Shown one piece after another: positions 31,201 to 39,211 of a stretch of DNA of 58,137 bases. This DNA comes from JBBSMX01 sp038232935. GTDB lineage: Bacteria > Bacteroidota > Rhodothermia > Rhodothermales > JANQRZ01. A program made the translations under genes and the position numbers. The DNA is taken from the NCBI GenBank assembly GCA_038232935.1, contig JBBSMX010000007.1:1-58137 (forward strand). Reading direction: 5' to 3'. The stretch's first letter is position 1. Every line of letters begins with the position of its first letter. The notes under the pieces are model-generated. The model saw only the letters and a list, made by a program, of their open reading frames with translations, made no database searches and had not been told where the DNA came from.

Positions 31201-31278
31201 ATGAGCTCAGCTCAACACGAGCAGGCTGTGACGCGCCTCGCCCTCTCGAAAGAGACGCTCGTCGAAGCCGATGCCTGA
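31201..31278 (+). CDS. Small 25-aa frame resembling a RiPP leader (truncated?)
   Basis: ATG 31201 to TGA 31278 encodes MSSAQHEQAVTRLALSKETL plus VEADA. The stretch RLALSKETL resembles the 'LxLxKETLxxL' leaders of class I lanthipeptide-type precursors seen in Bacteroidota-related genomes, but the GG site and core are missing. The frame lies just past a terminator and just before a relic of another gene, so it may be a truncated precursor or a chance frame. No modification enzyme gene is in the window. Confidence 0.25.
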   Translation: MSSAQHEQAVTRLALSKETLVEADA

Positions 31279-31289
31279 TCTGGTCCGTC

Positions 31290-31350
31290 TCACCCTTCGG
31301 CCAACGTCCGCTTGAGTTGCTGGATCGTCTCGACGGGCGTCGGGTCCATC
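31290..31350 (-). pseudogene. Relic of the C-terminus of a phosphoglucose/phosphomannose isomerase (left border of island 2)
   Basis: On the minus strand the frame reads DPTPVETIQQLKRTLAEG and stops at TGA (31290-31292). That matches the relic at 37699-37847 and the typical end of bifunctional SIS-type glucose/mannose-6-phosphate isomerases (GVDPTPVE.I..LK). The similarity breaks at about 31350, where the 3' end of the first T9SS gene begins. Confidence 0.7.
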
Positions 31351-31360
31351 TGCGTAGCCG

Positions 31361-32716
31361 TCACCGCATCACCGTCACGCGCTCGGTGAACCACTGCCCG
31401 CCGACCTCCGCCCGCACGAGGTAGACCCCGGCCGGCAGCGCCGCCCCGTCGAGCGAGAAGCGCCTCCTGCCCGCCGCGAGCCTCCCCTCGTGGAGCACGG
31501 CCACCGCGCGCCCGAGCAGGTCGTAGACCGTGACCCGCACCTCAGCCGCCGCGTCGAGCACGAGCGGCACCGTCACACGCGAACGCGACGGGTTCGGATA
31601 CGCCGCTCCCAGCGCGGATTCACCGTGCTTTCCCGGCCCCGCCTCTGACGCCACCACCACCGGCTCTACCGTGCGCAGCACGGCCCCCGTCGGACCTGGG
31701 CCGCCCAAGCCATCAATCGTCGCTAGCCACAGACGGCCGCCCGGACCCATACGCAGTCGCATCAGCCGCAACGTGTTCCCCACGAGGGCCTCGCCGTCGA
31801 TTTCGCCCCGGCTCACCCACGTCCGGCCCCCGTCGGCCGAGGCGTACACCGCCCCGTCGATGCTCCCCGGAATGATCGCCCACAGCCCCCCCTCCGCCCC
31901 CGCCACGATCTGCCCCGGCGACTCGTCCCCGCCGGTGGGCACCCGGCCTCGGAGCTCCCACATCTCGCCGTCGGCGCTCGCCCACACCAGCCCCGTCGTG
32001 GTCCCCCCGTCGCCGGGGTCCCCGTTGATCATCGCGTAGAGTGTGTCGTCGTACTCGGAGTAGATCGCCGTCCGCCCGAGGAAGCCGAACGACTCGACGA
32101 GGTTCGACGGTGCCCACGTCAGCCCCTCGTCGGTAGAGTAGGCTGCTCCGTCGCGGCCGACCGCGACGAGGCGGCCTTCGGCGCGGCGTGGCGAGGGGGG
32201 CGCGTAGGCGAGCCCCTCGGGGGGATATTCCGGGGTGATCATCCCGCCGAGGTCTACTAGTGTCCACGTCGCCCCCTCGTCGGTAGAGCGGGCGATGCCA
32301 CAGCAGCCGATCTCAGCGGCGATGAGGACGCCGGAGGGGAGCTCCAGCACGGCCACCACGTCGTCGATGAAATCGCCCCAAGTCTGGCCGTTGTCGGTGG
32401 AGCGGACCATCCCTCTGGAGATGGCGAAGAGTGCGCCGGTGCTCGACGCGTAGACAGCCGCGTGGCGAATGTGCTCAATGAGCAGGGTCCACGCGGTTTC
32501 GCCGGGGTGAAGCACGAAGAGGCCCTCAACGCCGGTGGCGTAGACGGCGGTATCCCCCGCGAGGAAGGCGTCCTCGGCGTCAACGTAGCCGTCAAACTCG
32601 TTGAGCGGCTCGCCGACGACCTCCCACACGAGCGGCTGCTCTTGGGCACGAGAGATCGGGGCGGCGGCGAGGCCCACCAGGAGCCCCACCGCCGCGCTGA
32701 GAAGGAGGCGTCTCAT
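31361..32716 (-). CDS. T9SS-exported BNR/sialidase-like beta-propeller protein (paralogue 1)
   Basis: The protein has 451 residues with a signal peptide (LLLSAAVGLLVGLAAAPISRAQ). The body is a propeller with Asp-box-like turns (STDNGQTWGDF, STDEGATWTLV, STDEGLTWAPS, SADGGRTWVSR), as in sialidase/VPS10-like exo-surface proteins. A Cys-Cys pair (EIGCCGIARST) is conserved in its paralogue. The C-terminus is a T9SS type A domain (ALGAAYPNPSRSRVTVPLVL, VYDLLGRAVAVL, LPAGVYLVRAE). It is the last gene of the island 2 operon, overlapping its paralogue by 4 bases (ATGA). No catalytic sialidase residues are evident; binding or adhesion is likelier. Confidence 0.87.
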   Translation of the reverse strand: MRRLLLSAAVGLLVGLAAAPISRAQEQPLVWEVVGEPLNEFDGYVDAEDAFLAGDTAVYATGVEGLFVLHPGETAWTLLIEHIRHAAVYASSTGALFAISRGMVRSTDNGQTWGDFIDDVVAVLELPSGVLIAAEIGCCGIARSTDEGATWTLVDLGGMITPEYPPEGLAYAPPSPRRAEGRLVAVGRDGAAYSTDEGLTWAPSNLVESFGFLGRTAIYSEYDDTLYAMINGDPGDGGTTTGLVWASADGEMWELRGRVPTGGDESPGQIVAGAEGGLWAIIPGSIDGAVYASADGGRTWVSRGEIDGEALVGNTLRLMRLRMGPGGRLWLATIDGLGGPGPTGAVLRTVEPVVVASEAGPGKHGESALGAAYPNPSRSRVTVPLVLDAAAEVRVTVYDLLGRAVAVLHEGRLAAGRRRFSLDGAALPAGVYLVRAEVGGQWFTERVTVMR

Positions 32717-34098
32717 CGGAGCACCGTGATCCGCTGCGTCGCCACAGCGTTGCCTACCGTGAGCCGCACGAGGTAGAGCCCGCTCGGCAGTGCCGAGGCG
32801 TCGAGGACGGCGTCGTGCGCGCCCGATTCCAGCGCCTCGTCTACGAGCACGGCCACCTCGCGCCCGAGCACGTCGTAGACCGTGACCCGCACCTCAGCCG
32901 CTGCGTCGAGCGTGAGCGGCACCGTCACACGCGAACGCGACGGGTTCGGGTACGCCGACCCCAGCGAGAGCGCTTCACCGGGCTTTCCCGGCCCCTCCGC
33001 CGGCCCCCCCTCCGACGCCACCACTACCGGCTCTACCGTCCGCAGCACCGCCCCCGTCGGACCTGGACCGCCCCCTGTGTCGATGGTTGCCAGCCACAGC
33101 CGGCCATCCAACCCTATCCGCAGCCGCCTCAGCCGTAACGTGTTCCCCACCAGGGCCGTCCCGTCGATCTCGCCCCGGCTCACCCACGTCCGCCCTCCGT
33201 CCGACGACGCGTACACCGCCCCGTCGATACTCCCGGGGATGATCGCCCACAGGCCCCCGTCCTCGCCCGCCACAATCTGACCCGGCGACTCGCTTCCCCC
33301 CGTCGGCACCCGGCCCCGCAGTTCCCACGTCTCCCCATCCACGCTCGCCCACACCAGCCCCGTCGTGGTCCCCCCGTCGCCGGGGTCCCCGTTGATCATC
33401 GCGTAGAGCGAGTCGTCGTGCTCGGAGTAGATCGCCGTCCGCCCAAAGTAGCCGAACTTCTCGACGAGGTTCGACGGAGCCCACGTCAGCCCCTCGTCGG
33501 TGGAGTAGGCGGCCCCGTCGCGGCCGACCGTGACGAGGCGGCCTTCGGCGCGGCGTGGCGAGGGCGGGGCGTAGGCGAGCCCCTCGGGGGGGTACTCGGG
33601 GGTGATGACCCCGCCGAGGTCTACCAGCGTCCACGTCGCCCCCTCATCGGTCGAGCGACCGATGCCACAGCAGGCGTTCTCGGTGGCGACGAGGAGGCCG
33701 GAGGGGAGCTCCAGTACGGCGTCGGAGTCCTCGAAGACGCCCTCCCACGTCCGGCCGCCGTCGGTGGAGCGGGAGAGCCCGTCGCCGATGGCGAAGAGGA
33801 CGCCCGTGCTCGTGGCGTAGATGCCCCGGTTGAGGATGTTGCGGATGAGCAGCGTCCACGCGGCCTCGCCGGGGTGGAGCACGAAGAGACCTTCGCCGCC
33901 GTTAGCGTAGACGGCGGTGTCCCCCGCGAGGAAGATGTCGTCGGCGTCGACGTAGAGGTCGAACTCGTTGAGGGGCTCGCCGACGACCTCCCACACGAGC
34001 GGCGGGGCCTGGGCACGAGACACCGAGGGGGCGGCGGCGAAGCCCACGAGGAGTCCCGCCGCCGCGCTGAGAACGATGCGGAGAACAAACCGCTTCAT
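32713..34098 (-). CDS. T9SS-exported BNR/sialidase-like beta-propeller protein (paralogue 2)
   Basis: The protein has 461 residues and is a close paralogue of the next gene: the same signal-peptide region (ends PSVSRAQ), the same LVWEVVGEPLNEFD start, the same Asp-box turns and the same Cys-Cys pair (ENACCGIGRST). Large central stretches are almost identical in DNA as well. The ends differ: the type A sorting domain here is SLGSAYPNPSRSRVTVPLTL with YDVLGREVAVLVDEALESG, which is instead nearly that of the upstream subtilase. This mosaic suggests gene conversion between neighbours. The gene overlaps both neighbours by 4 bases, so the three are translated as one operon. Confidence 0.87.
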   Translation of the reverse strand: MKRFVLRIVLSAAAGLLVGFAAAPSVSRAQAPPLVWEVVGEPLNEFDLYVDADDIFLAGDTAVYANGGEGLFVLHPGEAAWTLLIRNILNRGIYATSTGVLFAIGDGLSRSTDGGRTWEGVFEDSDAVLELPSGLLVATENACCGIGRSTDEGATWTLVDLGGVITPEYPPEGLAYAPPSPRRAEGRLVTVGRDGAAYSTDEGLTWAPSNLVEKFGYFGRTAIYSEHDDSLYAMINGDPGDGGTTTGLVWASVDGETWELRGRVPTGGSESPGQIVAGEDGGLWAIIPGSIDGAVYASSDGGRTWVSRGEIDGTALVGNTLRLRRLRIGLDGRLWLATIDTGGGPGPTGAVLRTVEPVVVASEGGPAEGPGKPGEALSLGSAYPNPSRSRVTVPLTLDAAAEVRVTVYDVLGREVAVLVDEALESGAHDAVLDASALPSGLYLVRLTVGNAVATQRITVLR

Positions 34099-37000
34099 CG
34101 GAGCACCGTGATCCGCCGCGTCGCCACGGCGTCTCCGGCCACGAGGCGCACGAGGTAGACCCCGCTCGGCAGCGCCGCCGCGTCGAGGGTGACCTCGTGC
34201 GCGCCCGGCTCGAGCGCCTCGTCTACGAGCACGGCCACCTCGCGGCCGAGCACGTCGTAGACCGCGACCCGCACCTCGGCCGCTGCGTCGAGCGTGAGCG
34301 GCACCGTCACACGCGCACGCGACGGGTTCGGATACGCCGACCCGAGTCCGAACGCCCCCGGCCCGGACACCTCGGCCTCGCTCGCCGTCTCAGCAGATAC
34401 CCGTGCCGCCGGCACCGTCCCGCGAGCACCCGCCCCTTCGCCGTAGTGCAGCGCGTGCTCCGCCTGCACGAGCGCCGTCATCCGGTGTTCGGGCCACCCC
34501 GCCTCCAGCGCCCCGAGCGCCGCGGACGCAGCTTCTTCGTCCCCCGCCTCCAGCGCGTAGCGGTGCCGCGCAGCCCAGCCCCGCAGCGCGTGCTCCGTCC
34601 CGCCGTATTCCACCGTCAGCGCCGTCGCCGCCGCCACCGCCTCGGCCGAGCGACCCTGCCTGGAGCGGAGCGCCGAGAGCGCCCCGAGCGCCCACGGCCG
34701 TTCGGCTTCCATCCCGGCCCGCGCCGTGAGGAACGCGCCGACCGACGGCGGGGTCTCGCCCCGGCTCCCGAGCTGGGCGAGGACTTCGTAGGCCCGCCAC
34801 GCGTCCTCGGGCGTCGCGGCCGTCTGCACGGCGCTCACGAGCCGGCCGAAGGCCACCGCCCGGTTGCCATCGTGCGCGCTCCGGAAGGCTTCCCATCGCA
34901 GCGGGTCCATCCCCTCCGGGGGGCCGGAGGCGGCGTCGTCTCCGCCCGCGCTCTCGGCTCCGGCCCGTGACGCCGACCCGAGGAGGGCCTCGCCCGACTC
35001 GGTCCCAGTGAACGAGGTTGTGGAGCCGCACCCAGCCCCCGGCGTGCTCAGGAAGGGGGTGCCGTCGAAGGCCGCCCCGTCACTGAGTTGGACGTAGCTC
35101 GACGACGGCCCGGCGCTGGAGCCCCAGTAGTTGTACTCGGCCACGACATCCGAGCCGGTGAGGTCCGCGTGGAGCTCGCTCGTCCCGCTCTGGCGGAGGA
35201 AGTTGTTGTGGCTGTACGGGTCGGCGCAGGCGGTCCCGGCGAAGTGGACCCCGCCGTCCATCCCGAAGAACGTGCCCGATGTGTGATTCTCCACCACGTT
35301 GTTCACACTGCTGCGTGTGAGGTTGGGGTCGCCGAAGGTGACCTCGCCGAGGAGGTCGGCCGAGGCCCCGAACCCGTTGCTGACCGTGACATCGGTCTCG
35401 AAGAGGGTGAGGTCACCGTAGGTGTACGCGAAGACACCTCTTGCACCGGTATTGAGGATCAAAGAGTTCTCGACGTGGACCTCGGCACTGCTCGACGCTA
35501 CGACGCCCCCGGCATTATGGTCTCTGATTTGGGGCTCGATGTTCGGGTTCGAGCCGTCGCGGAAGGTCACGGTGGCCTGGCTCCCGCTCGCCCGCAGCCC
35601 CGTCCCGGAGCCGTCGCGGATCTGGGTGTCCTCGAAGAGCACGTCGGCGTTGTAGACGTAGACGCTGTTGGCCCCCTGCACGTCCTCGATCACGCTCTCG
35701 GCAATGGTGCCGTCGGACCCGCTCTCGAAGCGCATCCCGCCCCACCCTTGTCCCGCTTCGGCCTCCGTAAACGTCGTGCCGCTCGCGTTAAGGCTTCCTT
35801 CAACGAGGAGCCGCATTCCCGTGTTGAACGCGAGCGTGACGGCCCCGAGGTCCCACGTCTCCCCAGACGGGATCACGAGGTCCTGCGCGAGGGTCCCGCC
35901 GTAGAGTTCGAGCGTTCGCTTCAGCGCCTCGTAAGCGTCGATCCGCCCATGCCCGCACAGTTTTTCATAAGACGTGCTCTGCGGGACCGGAGGATCCGAC
36001 GAACCGGACGGTATAGGGAAGGGGTCGCACCCGGCGGGGTCGGCCGTCTCCCGGATGAGATCACGAACCTGCACGGGTGAGAGGCTCGGGTTCACCGACC
36101 GGATCAGCGCGGCGAGCCCCGCGACGTGCGGAGCCGACGCCGACGTGCCCCCGAACAGGTACTCGATATTGGCGAGGCCGTCGAGGTAGTTCCCTGCCAC
36201 TCCGGGTTGGGGGTTGCGCCCGAACGTGCCTTCTGCGTCGGTAGTCAGAAGGCTCCTGACAGCAGTGGAGTCGACGTTCTCGTTAGAGACCCGCCCCCCC
36301 GGAGCCATCACGTCGAGCACGAACTCCTGCTCATTGCCGGAACCGTTGGTGTTTGTACCAATCGAGCTGCAAATCCAGCGCTCTCCGGCACGGGTGGTGG
36401 CACCGACGGATAGAACGGATGCGTATGCCGCCGGGTAATGCGTGTATACGTCTTTCTCATTGCAGAGGACGTTACCGTTGTCACGTAAGATATTCCCCGC
36501 TGAAGCGACCAGAACCAGTCCGGCGGCCTCAGCCTCACCGACGGCCGTGGCAAGCTCCGGATAGGCTGCGCCGCTGAAAAACGAGAAGCTCATCGAGATC
36601 ACCGTGGCTCCGCTCTGCGTAGCGTACTCGATGCCTCGGGCCGCCGAACTCGCCGTGACCCCCTCCGGGATCGACCCGCCCCCGCCCGTATACAGGTGGA
36701 GAGCTACAGGCATATATAGGCTGCCGCTCCCTGGCTGCCCGTTGCCTCCCGCCACCCCTGCGAGCCCCACCCCGTTGTCCGTCCGTGCCAGTGCGATGCC
36801 GGCCGTAGCCGTCCCATGATATATGCCGGCATCGGCTGGAACCACAGAGGGGTCGAGGCCGGGGTCGTTGTCCCCGGAGCATCCGGTCCCGGAACCGTTG
36901 CACCCGAAGTCCCACCCATGAAAGTCATCGACATACCCATTCCCATCGTCGTCGATCCCGTTGTCTACCTCGTCGGGGTTCGTCCACAAGTTGTCTACGA

Positions 37001-37568
37001 GATCCGGGTGCATGATGGAGGCACGAGAATCGAGGACGGCCACGATCTCGCTCGGTGCGCCGGTCGAGATGCCCCACGCCTCGGGCATCCGAATCGTGCG
37101 GAGGTTCCACTGCCCGTCTCCGTTCGGACCCCCGGTATCCCAGAGCGGATCTCCGGGGATGAAGTCGCCCGTGAGCAGCCCCAGACCGTCGAACGCCACG
37201 AAGTCAACCGAGGAGTCGCTGTCGAAGTAGGCGGCTACGACGAAGGGATCGCGCTGCGTGGTATCGACCACCACGACGTAGTAGTCGCCCGGCAGCGCGC
37301 CTGCCTCCTGCGTCAGCCCCTGTCCCCCGATCCCGCGGAGGTCGTAGCTGCTGAACGGTGCCCCGCCCTGGAGCCGCACGATGATCCGCTCCGGCACGGC
37401 AGGGTCCCCCTGGGAGCCGGAGGAGTAGTTGTACCACGTCCCGCCGACCTCTTCGTACTCACTATTGCTTTTGTCCAGTGAGAATTTGCTCTGCGCCTGG
37501 GCGCTATCCACGCTGCACAGGAAGAGGGATATACCTAAGAGAGAAAGAAAGGGCGCGGAGCGTAGCAT
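34095..37568 (-). CDS. T9SS-exported subtilisin-like (S8) serine protease with beta-helix domain, island 2
   Basis: The protein has 1157 residues. Signal peptide: FLSLLGISLFLCSVDSAQAQ. The S8 triad: Asp in EIVAVLDSRASIMHPDL, His in YHGTATAGIALARTD, Ser in GGTSASAPHVAGLAALI. After the protease come the linker YGGTLAQDLVIPSGETWDLG, a right-handed beta-helix (GWGGMRFESGSDGTIAESVI and following turns), an Ala-rich helical segment, and the type A sorting domain (GLGSAYPNPSRARVTVPLTL). It is paralogous to the island 1 subtilase across its length. The start at 37568 is supported by GAGGTCATC just before ATG, identical in both islands. It is the first gene of a three-gene operon. Confidence 0.92.
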   Translation of the reverse strand: MLRSAPFLSLLGISLFLCSVDSAQAQSKFSLDKSNSEYEEVGGTWYNYSSGSQGDPAVPERIIVRLQGGAPFSSYDLRGIGGQGLTQEAGALPGDYYVVVVDTTQRDPFVVAAYFDSDSSVDFVAFDGLGLLTGDFIPGDPLWDTGGPNGDGQWNLRTIRMPEAWGISTGAPSEIVAVLDSRASIMHPDLVDNLWTNPDEVDNGIDDDGNGYVDDFHGWDFGCNGSGTGCSGDNDPGLDPSVVPADAGIYHGTATAGIALARTDNGVGLAGVAGGNGQPGSGSLYMPVALHLYTGGGGSIPEGVTASSAARGIEYATQSGATVISMSFSFFSGAAYPELATAVGEAEAAGLVLVASAGNILRDNGNVLCNEKDVYTHYPAAYASVLSVGATTRAGERWICSSIGTNTNGSGNEQEFVLDVMAPGGRVSNENVDSTAVRSLLTTDAEGTFGRNPQPGVAGNYLDGLANIEYLFGGTSASAPHVAGLAALIRSVNPSLSPVQVRDLIRETADPAGCDPFPIPSGSSDPPVPQSTSYEKLCGHGRIDAYEALKRTLELYGGTLAQDLVIPSGETWDLGAVTLAFNTGMRLLVEGSLNASGTTFTEAEAGQGWGGMRFESGSDGTIAESVIEDVQGANSVYVYNADVLFEDTQIRDGSGTGLRASGSQATVTFRDGSNPNIEPQIRDHNAGGVVASSSAEVHVENSLILNTGARGVFAYTYGDLTLFETDVTVSNGFGASADLLGEVTFGDPNLTRSSVNNVVENHTSGTFFGMDGGVHFAGTACADPYSHNNFLRQSGTSELHADLTGSDVVAEYNYWGSSAGPSSSYVQLSDGAAFDGTPFLSTPGAGCGSTTSFTGTESGEALLGSASRAGAESAGGDDAASGPPEGMDPLRWEAFRSAHDGNRAVAFGRLVSAVQTAATPEDAWRAYEVLAQLGSRGETPPSVGAFLTARAGMEAERPWALGALSALRSRQGRSAEAVAAATALTVEYGGTEHALRGWAARHRYALEAGDEEAASAALGALEAGWPEHRMTALVQAEHALHYGEGAGARGTVPAARVSAETASEAEVSGPGAFGLGSAYPNPSRARVTVPLTLDAAAEVRVAVYDVLGREVAVLVDEALEPGAHEVTLDAAALPSGVYLVRLVAGDAVATRRITVLR

Positions 37569-37601
37569 GATGACCTCGACGTAGGTGGTGGGCTTGTCCC
37601 T

Positions 37602-37633
37602 CTAACCTACCGTCGCCTCGGCCTCTTCGCAAA
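37602..37633 (-). promoter_or_regulatory. Bacteroidota-type promoter candidate for the island 2 operon
   Basis: On the minus strand TTTG (37633-37630) is followed by exactly 20 bases and TAGGTTAG (37609-37602), 34 bases upstream of the subtilase ATG. This fits -33 TTTG / -7 TAnnTTTG with one or two deviations. It contrasts with the sigma70-like promoter of island 1. Confidence 0.45.
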
Positions 37634-37698
37634 TCCTTAACAGAAGAGTAAACCGAACACACCCGCTCGTACTGACGAAGGCATACCCGACGGACCCG

Positions 37699-37847
37699 CT
37701 ACGCCTCCGCCAGCGTCCGCTTGAGCTGCTGGATCGACTCGACGGGCGTCGGGTCTACGCCGACGAGGAGGGCGAGGTAGTACGAGACGAAGTCGCCGCG
37801 CTAGATCATCGAGAGCATCCGCGCCGGCTTCGACGCCGCCGGCCTCG
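37699..37847 (-). pseudogene. Relic of the C-terminus of a bifunctional phosphoglucose/phosphomannose isomerase
   Basis: The minus-strand frame reads SKPARMLSMI, an in-frame TAG (37803-37801), then RGDFVSYYLALLVGVDPTPV, ESIQQLKRTLAEA and stop TAG (37701-37699). GDFVSYYLALL.GVDPTPVE.I..LK is the characteristic end of SIS-fold bifunctional glucose-6-phosphate/mannose-6-phosphate isomerases. Only about 50 codons survive. It joins abruptly, at about 37847, to a relic of the 104-aa gene in the opposite direction. Confidence 0.78.
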
Positions 37848-37976
37848 ACCTGCGCCGCCCACGCCGCCAAGAAGCTGCTGACGACGGGCCTGCTCGGCAT
37901 CGCCAAGGCCGACATCCGCGGCACCCACTTCGGCCTCCGCGACGCGTTCCACCCCGAGTCCGGCCCGGTGGCCTGC
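37848..37976 (+). pseudogene. Relic of the 3' end of the 104-aa gene (right border of island 2)
   Basis: In the plus strand it encodes TCAAHAAKKLLTTGLLGIAK, then ADIRGTHFGLRDAFHPESGP, matching the end of the protein at 30822-31136. The stop codon is lost (GCGTAA became GCCTGC). The alignment with 31011-31130 has no gaps and about 13 differences in 120 bases by hand. The 5' two thirds of the gene are missing. Confidence 0.85.
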
Positions 37977-38053
37977 TACCCGATTCAGCCATCCCGGCAC
38001 GACGTGGTGACCGGCGTCACCCGAAATCGGAGAGAGTATGGGGGGTGTACTAG

Positions 38054-39058
38054 CTACCGCAGGAGCACGACGACGAGCACCAGCACGCTCAGTCCGATGG
38101 CGGCAACGGCGAGGGCGAGGGCCAGCCGGAACGCTCCGGCCCACTGCGCCTTCGCATCGCTGATGGCGTCGAGGAGTGGTTCACCAGGGGACTCGTAGAG
38201 CGTCTGCATCATCACCTGCTTGCCGGCCAGTACATCCTCCATCGCCGCGACGAAGTGGCGCTGGTGAATCGCTTTCGCGTAGTCGGGGCCGGGCTCGGAG
38301 GCGGCGTGCTGCGCGGCTTTCAATACGGCGTTCTTGATGTCGCCGCCGCTGACCTCGAAGCGGGCCGCGAGGGCGGCGAAGTCCACGTCGTCCGCGAGCG
38401 GCGTCTTTGTGGGATGGAGCTGGACGCGCCAGATCTCCTCGCGCTTGTCGGCGTCCGGCATCGCAAAGAGGATGTGCGTGCGGATGCGCCGCTCGAACGC
38501 CGGGTCAAAGCTGGTGGCGAGGTTTGTGGCGAAGATGACGACGCCGGGAAACGCTTCGAGCTCGCGCAGGAGGACGTTCACGACGGCGTTCGCCTCGCGC
38601 TCCGAACCCTGGTTCGTGGCGGCGAAGCGCCGGCCCGCAATCGCGTCGGCTTCGTCGAAGAAGAGGACGGCGTTCTGCTCGGCAGCAGCCGTGAAGATGG
38701 CCGAGACGTTCTTCGAGGTCTGCCCCATCCACCGCGACTCCAACTCGCTGTAGCGGACGACGAGGAGCTCGCGCCCGAGCGCGTGGGCGACGGCCTCGGC
38801 GCAGATCGTCTTCCCCGTCCCCGGCGGCCCGGCAAAGTTGAACGCGAGCCCGACACCGGTGGCGTGCCGTTCGGCGAGGCCCCACGCGCGGAACAGCAGG
38901 TCGTGCTTCTCGATCTGGCCCAGCGCCTGATCCAGCGCCCGCCGCGTCGAAGCCGGCAGGATCACGTCGTCGAAGGTGCGGCGCGGCGTGAGCGTCTCGA
39001 CCAGCTTGCGCTGGGTGACGCCGGTGCCGAGGAGCTGGTCGAGCAAGGCCGGAGCCAT
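38054..39058 (-). CDS. AAA+ ATPase with C-terminal membrane anchor
   Basis: The protein has 334 residues. Walker A is FAGPPGTGKTICAEAVAHALG near residue 80, Walker B is AVLFFDEADAIAGRR, sensor 1 is VVIFATNLATSFDPAFERRI (the Arg pair acts as fingers), and sensor 2 lies in VSGGDIKNAVLKAA. This is the classic-clade AAA ATPase type that resembles VPS4/proteasomal ATPases and small bacterial 'ATPase central domain' proteins. A single hydrophobic helix at the end (LALALAVAAIGLSVLVLVVV) suggests tail anchoring in the inner membrane, which is unusual. The upstream neighbour runs divergently. The substrate is not apparent; a role in membrane-protein remodelling is inference. Confidence 0.88.
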   Translation of the reverse strand: MAPALLDQLLGTGVTQRKLVETLTPRRTFDDVILPASTRRALDQALGQIEKHDLLFRAWGLAERHATGVGLAFNFAGPPGTGKTICAEAVAHALGRELLVVRYSELESRWMGQTSKNVSAIFTAAAEQNAVLFFDEADAIAGRRFAATNQGSEREANAVVNVLLRELEAFPGVVIFATNLATSFDPAFERRIRTHILFAMPDADKREEIWRVQLHPTKTPLADDVDFAALAARFEVSGGDIKNAVLKAAQHAASEPGPDYAKAIHQRHFVAAMEDVLAGKQVMMQTLYESPGEPLLDAISDAKAQWAGAFRLALALAVAAIGLSVLVLVVVLLR

Positions 39059-39211
39059 AGCTGTGCGGGGTATGAGTGGACCTCTCTAACGAGGCCCCTA
39101 CGTCTCGGATCCTACGCCGGACCCTCGGCGGAGGCGCATGCTCCTGCAACCGGCTGAGTCCACACCCCGTAGCGCCGCCAACGACCTCGCCCACGCCGTC
39201 CACCTGCCCCC

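Noticed and set aside
31201..31278. A confident lanthipeptide locus
   Set aside because: Only a leader-like stretch of nine residues is seen, with no core peptide and no modification or export genes nearby, so it is kept only as a weak idea.
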